Of a stretch of 8,959 nucleotides of DNA, positions 6,121 to 8,959 are shown piece after piece. The notes under the pieces are model-generated. The model ran no database searches, had not been told where the DNA came from, and was given only the letters and a program-made list of their open reading frames with translations. Each line of letters opens with the position of its first letter. Position 1 is the stretch's first letter. The position numbers and the translations under genes are program-made. The DNA is taken from contig DIUC01000057.1 of the NCBI GenBank assembly GCA_002435785.1, positions 1 through 8,959 of the forward strand. Direction: 5' to 3'. The DNA is from Saprospiraceae bacterium UBA6168. Lineage in GTDB: Bacteria; Bacteroidota; Bacteroidia; Chitinophagales; Saprospiraceae.

Positions 6121-6879
6121 ATGGGAAAAATCATCTCGCTATTGAACCACAAAGGGGGCGTCGGTAAGACTACGAGCACCATTAACATAGGAGCCGGCTT
6201 GGTCGAGCTGGGCAAAAAAGTGCTGCTTATTGACCTGGACCCTCAAGCAAATCTTTCCCTTTCCCTTGGAATACCCCGCCAGCCCAATACCATTTACGAA
6301 GCCCTGCGTGGCGAATCGGAACTGGAACCCTACAACGTCCGGGAAAACCTTGATGTCGTGATGTCAACATTGGACCTATCCGGCGCAGAAATGGAGCTTA
6401 TCAACGAGGCTGGCAGGGAGTACATCCTGAAAGAACTGTTCGAACCCATCAAAGACGAATACGACTTCATCATCATTGACTGCCCACCATCGCTTGGCCT
6501 TCTTACCCTAAATGCTTTGGGTGCCAGTGATTACGTGTACATCCCGCTGCAAACGCAGTTCTTGGCATTGCAGGGCTTGGCAAAAATCAAACAGGTGATT
6601 GACAAGGTGAAGTTCAGGTTGAACAAAAACCTCGAAATTGGCGGGGTCATTGCCACCATGTACGACTCTCGCAAGATTTTGAACCGCGACGTAGTGGACA
6701 CCATCAAGAAGTATTTTGGTGAAAAAGTTTTCAATACGCTCATCCGTGACAACGTCTCGCTGGCCGAGGCACCGTCGCAGCGGCAGGATATTTTCAACTA
6801 CAATAGGAACAGTATCGGTGCAACCGACTACATGAACCTTTGCAAAGAGATATTGCAGCGAATCGAAGATGGAAAATAG
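6121..6879 (+). CDS. parA: ParA/Soj-family ATPase
   Basis: ParA-type ATPases bind DNA non-specifically as ATP dimers and move or position a cargo (chromosome origin, plasmid or protein complex) by a partner that triggers hydrolysis. The 252-residue protein has the deviant Walker A HKGGVGKTTST (signature Lys11 and Lys16), the LLIDLDPQANLS motif (35-46), Walker B FIIIDCPPSLG (116-126), and the C-terminal region IRDNVSLAEAPSQRQDIFNY (209-228). It lacks the N-terminal helix-turn-helix of plasmid type Ia ParA, so it is the short Soj-like kind. The start at ATG 6121 is fixed by an in-frame TAA at 6109-6111. An 80-base gap separates it from the probable partner gene. Housekeeping genes around it suggest a chromosomal location, not a plasmid one (inference). 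Cargo is unknown. Confidence 0.93.
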   Translation: MGKIISLLNHKGGVGKTTSTINIGAGLVELGKKVLLIDLDPQANLSLSLGIPRQPNTIYEALRGESELEPYNVRENLDVVMSTLDLSGAEMELINEAGREYILKELFEPIKDEYDFIIIDCPPSLGLLTLNALGASDYVYIPLQTQFLALQGLAKIKQVIDKVKFRLNKNLEIGGVIATMYDSRKILNRDVVDTIKKYFGEKVFNTLIRDNVSLAEAPSQRQDIFNYNRNSIGATDYMNLCKEILQRIEDGK

Positions 6880-6959
6880 TTTGTTTTGAAGCGCTTGAAT
6901 TGTCAGGAGCTACCTACTCAACCAATTCAAAATCTTCGGACAATTATATACTCTGTATT

Positions 6960-7484
6960 TTGAGCAAAAAGAAATTCACGGACGGACTCGAAAGCCTCTT
7001 TTCCATTGACAACAACAAGGAAAGCGGGCAGGGCACTACGTTCTTGGAGGGCACGAACCCCGACGAGATGAGGCCCGGCGTCGGCAAGCCCGCCGTGAGC
7101 AAGAACACCTCCCGCAAAAACTTCACGACCGACCTTGATTCCCTGCTACAGGAGGCCATGCAAGAGTCTTTCGAGGAGCAAATCCAAGAGCGGGAAGCTG
7201 CTGCCACCGCCAACAAAGCGCAGCCCTTCCACCAGCAAGCTCACCGCCGCAAGCCGCTCGGCGGCCTCGACATGCTCATTCGCCGCACCGTGGAGCGTGG
7301 TACCGTGGAAGAAGACCAACTGACCGGCACCCGCCGCCTCACCGTTAGCTTCGATAAGGAAAAGCTAAGCAAGCTCAAGACCATCGCCCGAATGGAAAAA
7401 GCCTACCTCAAGGATATCCTTGGCGACATCGTGGAAGAATACATCCGGCGTTACGAAAGCCAAAAGGGTAGCGTAGAGCAATAA
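6960..7484 (+). CDS. Probable ParA partner: triple ParB-like peptide motif plus ribbon-helix-helix region
   Basis: The start is set at TTG 6960, giving SKKKFTDGLESLF at the N-terminus; the in-frame TTG at 6840 would overlap parA and add 40 residues of non-protein-like sequence, and the first ATG lies too far inside. The 174-residue product has three spaced copies of a basic + GLxxLF-like motif: KKKFTDGLESLF (3-14), RKNFTTDLDSLL (52-63) and RRKPLGGLDMLI (96-107). They resemble the N-terminal LGxGLxALF peptide by which ParB/Spo0J contacts ParA. Disordered, Gln/Glu/Ala-rich linkers separate them. Residues 125-167 read as a ribbon-helix-helix: a strand (RRLTVSF), a helix, a turn, then a second helix (LKDILGDIVEEYIRRYE). 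There is no ParB nuclease-like or helix-turn-helix domain. Coding is nearly certain; the partner role is inferred from position and motifs. Confidence 0.8.
   Translation: MSKKKFTDGLESLFSIDNNKESGQGTTFLEGTNPDEMRPGVGKPAVSKNTSRKNFTTDLDSLLQEAMQESFEEQIQEREAAATANKAQPFHQQAHRRKPLGGLDMLIRRTVERGTVEEDQLTGTRRLTVSFDKEKLSKLKTIARMEKAYLKDILGDIVEEYIRRYESQKGSVEQ
6966..7280 (+). repeat. Three degenerate copies of a short ParB-like peptide motif in the ParA partner gene
   Basis: The copies are encoded at 6966-7001, 7113-7148 and 7245-7280. The shared pattern is two or three Lys/Arg, then a short spacer, then G/D-L-D/E-x-L-F/L/I. The DNA of the copies differs, so this is repetition at protein level kept by selection or of old origin, not a recent duplication (inference). 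Confidence 0.5.
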
Positions 7485-7515
7485 CAAGGCATGTATCACT
7501 GCTGCATCAATCCTG

Positions 7516-8505
7516 ATGAAAAAGCAAAAATTTGTCAGCCAAGCAGGGGTCTCTTCGAGCGGCCAGGTTGTTGACAATCCCGTTTGGTACTTCATCGTCA
7601 ACCCCGCGGGCGGCGGTGGCACCGTGCACAAACGCTGGCCTAAAATCGAAGCCCTGCTCCGAGCTTCGGGAATCACCTTCAACGCCGTTTTTACCGAACG
7701 CAGGTTCCATGCTGCCCAACTTGCCGAGCAGGCGATTGCCGAAGGCCGCCGACACTTGGTGGCCGTGGGCGGCGATGGCACGGCACACGAGGTCGTCAAC
7801 GGCATCCTACGCCAAAACACCTGCCCGTCGGAGGAGGTCACCTGCACGCTTTTGCCCGTTGGTACAGGCAACGACTGGGTAAAAACGCACGGCATTCCGA
7901 AAAAAACCACGCACTGGGTCGAGTTTTTGAAAAACGGCAAAACCACCTTTCAAGACGTGGGCTGGCTGACTTACCAAGCGGACGGCACGGAGCAAAAACG
8001 CTACTTCATCAATGTCGCTGGCCTTTCTTACGACGCCTACGTGGCCAAGCGGGCGGAGGCATACAAGACGCAGGTTTCAAGTGCCATCTTTTATTTGTTC
8101 CTCATTTTCCGATGCCTGTTCGAGTACCGAGTGCCACGCATCCGGGTGGTTTTCGATAGAATGATTGTCGAGAAGCGCCTTTACACCATTAACATCGGCA
8201 TCTGCCGCTACTCCGGCGGCGGCTTGCAGCTCGTGCCACACGCCATCCCCGACGACGGCAAGCTGGCGCTGACCCTCGCCGGGCATATCTCCAAACTCGG
8301 TGTGCTGCTCATCACGCCGTTTTTTTATTCCGGCAACATCGGCTGGCACCCAAAAGTATCCATGTTCCAAGTGGAGGAGATTTTGGTGGAAAGCGCTGAC
8401 AATCAACCCGTTTTGGTGGAAGCGGACGGGGAGTTTTTGGGGGAGGGGCCAGTTCAATTTGGCATTTTGCCGAAGGCGCTGAAAATGCTCGTTCCTCAAA
8501 CTTGA
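7516..8505 (+). CDS. Diacylglycerol kinase-family lipid kinase
   Basis: Members of this family (DgkB, YegS and relatives) phosphorylate diacylglycerol or a related lipid with ATP at the membrane face. The 329-residue protein shows the catalytic-domain motifs in order: NPAGGGG (29-35), VAVGGDGTAHEVVNGIL (82-98, nucleotide-binding GGDGT), LLPVGTGNDW (112-121), and in the C-terminal lobe YSGGGLQLVPHAIPDDGKL (232-249) and VEADGEFL (301-308). The length fits the family. Membrane segments are not expected; the hydrophobic run at about 189-200 is likely core. ATG 7516 lies 31 bases after the partner gene stop, so it may belong to the parA transcript. The substrate cannot be told from sequence; YegS-like and DgkB-like assignments are both possible. 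Its last 10 bases overlap the end of the convergent fadH-type gene. Confidence 0.9.
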   Translation: MKKQKFVSQAGVSSSGQVVDNPVWYFIVNPAGGGGTVHKRWPKIEALLRASGITFNAVFTERRFHAAQLAEQAIAEGRRHLVAVGGDGTAHEVVNGILRQNTCPSEEVTCTLLPVGTGNDWVKTHGIPKKTTHWVEFLKNGKTTFQDVGWLTYQADGTEQKRYFINVAGLSYDAYVAKRAEAYKTQVSSAIFYLFLIFRCLFEYRVPRIRVVFDRMIVEKRLYTINIGICRYSGGGLQLVPHAIPDDGKLALTLAGHISKLGVLLITPFFYSGNIGWHPKVSMFQVEEILVESADNQPVLVEADGEFLGEGPVQFGILPKALKMLVPQT

Positions 8506-8959
8506 AGCCCCCACCTCAACCCCTCCTCTATCGCCCGCTTTGCATCCACTTCCGCTGCCAATTTTGCCCCGCCGATCAGGGTGGCTTTCATTCCTTTCGC
8601 CAGTAGCGAATTGTAGAGGTAAGGTATTGAGACTTGCCCAGCACAAACCACGACATTATCCACCGCCAGCAGCTTTGGCTTGCCCTCGTGAAGGATGTGC
8701 AGGCCCTCGTCGTCAATTTTCACGTACTGGACTTGGCCCAGCATTTTCACTTTTTTCATTTTCAGGCTGGCCCGGTGAATCCAACCAGTCGTCTTGCCGA
8801 GGCCAGCGCCAAATCTGCCTTCGGAGCGTTTCAGTAGGAAAATCTCACGGGCAGCAGGTTCGGGATGGGGTTTTTCTATTGCCCCACGGCTGCGGTACTC
8901 GGTGTCAACGCCCCACTCGGTCATGAAATCTCGGATTTCGGATTGCGGATTGCGGATTT
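8496..8959 (-). CDS. fadH: 2,4-dienoyl-CoA reductase (NADPH), C-terminal part, runs off the window
   Basis: The frame is open to the right edge, so only about 154 C-terminal residues of a protein usually near 670 are present; the ATG at 8924 is internal. FadH is an FMN, FAD and 4Fe-4S enzyme that uses NADPH to reduce 2,4-dienoyl-CoA during breakdown of unsaturated fatty acids. The fragment matches the E. coli C-terminus: FMTEWGVDTEYR, GAGLGKTTGWIHR, YVKIDDEGLHI, LAVDNVVVCAGQ, and the last part LIGGAKLAAEVDAKRAIEEG. This covers the C-terminal nucleotide-binding region. Just upstream of FMTEW the reading frame passes through a 7-base tandem repeat, which may be an insertion within the gene or its boundary. 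The stop TGA (8496-8498) lies inside the 3' end of the lipid kinase gene. Confidence 0.88.
   Translation of the reverse strand, partial: IRNPQSEIRDFMTEWGVDTEYRSRGAIEKPHPEPAAREIFLLKRSEGRFGAGLGKTTGWIHRASLKMKKVKMLGQVQYVKIDDEGLHILHEGKPKLLAVDNVVVCAGQVSIPYLYNSLLAKGMKATLIGGAKLAAEVDAKRAIEEGLRWGLQV
8930..8957 (-). repeat. Heptanucleotide tandem repeat (ATCCGCA/ATCCGAA) at the window edge
   Basis: On the minus strand four 7-base units stand in a row: ATCCGCA, ATCCGCA, ATCCGAA, ATCCGAG. The two bases beyond them fit a further unit, so the array probably continues outside the window. It is translated in the fadH frame as a heptapeptide cycle beginning IRNPQSE and carries no stop in this frame. Confidence 0.75.

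Noticed and set aside
7365..7946. 193-codon minus-strand reading frame
   Set aside because: It lies opposite the well-supported partner and lipid kinase genes and its translation has no recognisable domain; it is a shadow of GC-rich coding sequence.
8077..8646. 189-codon minus-strand reading frame
   Set aside because: It spans the lipid kinase gene on the opposite strand and also the fadH tail in another frame; no protein-like motifs.
1..8959. CRISPR array, tRNA or rRNA genes, insertion sequence, integrase
   Set aside because: No regularly spaced direct repeats, no tRNA-like cloverleaf or rRNA core sequence, and no transposase or recombinase motifs were seen on either strand.

Overview
The window looks like a chromosomal segment from a Bacteroidota bacterium, possibly of the Saprospiria type. 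This rests on several signs read by eye: promoter boxes of the Bacteroidota form TAnnTTTG upstream of lgt and parA, mostly absent Shine-Dalgarno sites, signal peptides ending in ALG-Q, outer-membrane beta-barrel sequence, and a long Lgt. No rRNA, tRNA, CRISPR array, transposase or integrase was seen. The genus cannot be named from this.

Layout, left to right. Positions 1-1944 (+) hold a run of damaged or fragmentary genes. First comes an outer-membrane beta-barrel protein, open at the left edge, whose frame breaks at a T6 run near 725. Next is a short secreted protein whose frame breaks between about 1507 and 1622. Last is a small reading frame interrupted by TAG at 1774. An intact 285-residue polytopic membrane protein of unknown role (1941-2798, +) overlaps that last frame by ATGA. 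Then come four genes on the minus strand. A ferritin (5323-5853) and an unknown 200-residue protein (4724-5326) overlap by ATGA. The lipoprotein-modifying enzyme Lgt (3453-4607) has its own promoter-like box. A small secreted or membrane protein with a basic linker and a C-terminal pair of membrane segments follows (2911-3354).

A 267-base divergent spacer (5854-6120) leads to a plus-strand group: a ParA/Soj-type ATPase (6121-6879), a 174-residue probable DNA-binding partner (6960-7484), and a diacylglycerol-kinase-family lipid kinase (7516-8505). At the right edge, on the minus strand, is the C-terminal part of an NADPH 2,4-dienoyl-CoA reductase (FadH type). It overlaps the kinase gene tail to tail by 10 bases and runs out of the window through a 7-base tandem repeat.

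The most interesting unit is the ParA pair. The protein after ParA is not a normal ParB. It has a C-terminal region that reads as ribbon-helix-helix, and three spaced copies of a short basic + GLxxLF-like motif. These resemble the N-terminal ParA-contacting peptide of ParB/Spo0J. This suggests a compact ParA partner with several ParA-binding peptides on one DNA-binding protein. Lgt and the lipid kinase both act on membrane phospholipid or diacylglycerol, but they sit in separate transcription units and no functional link is shown.
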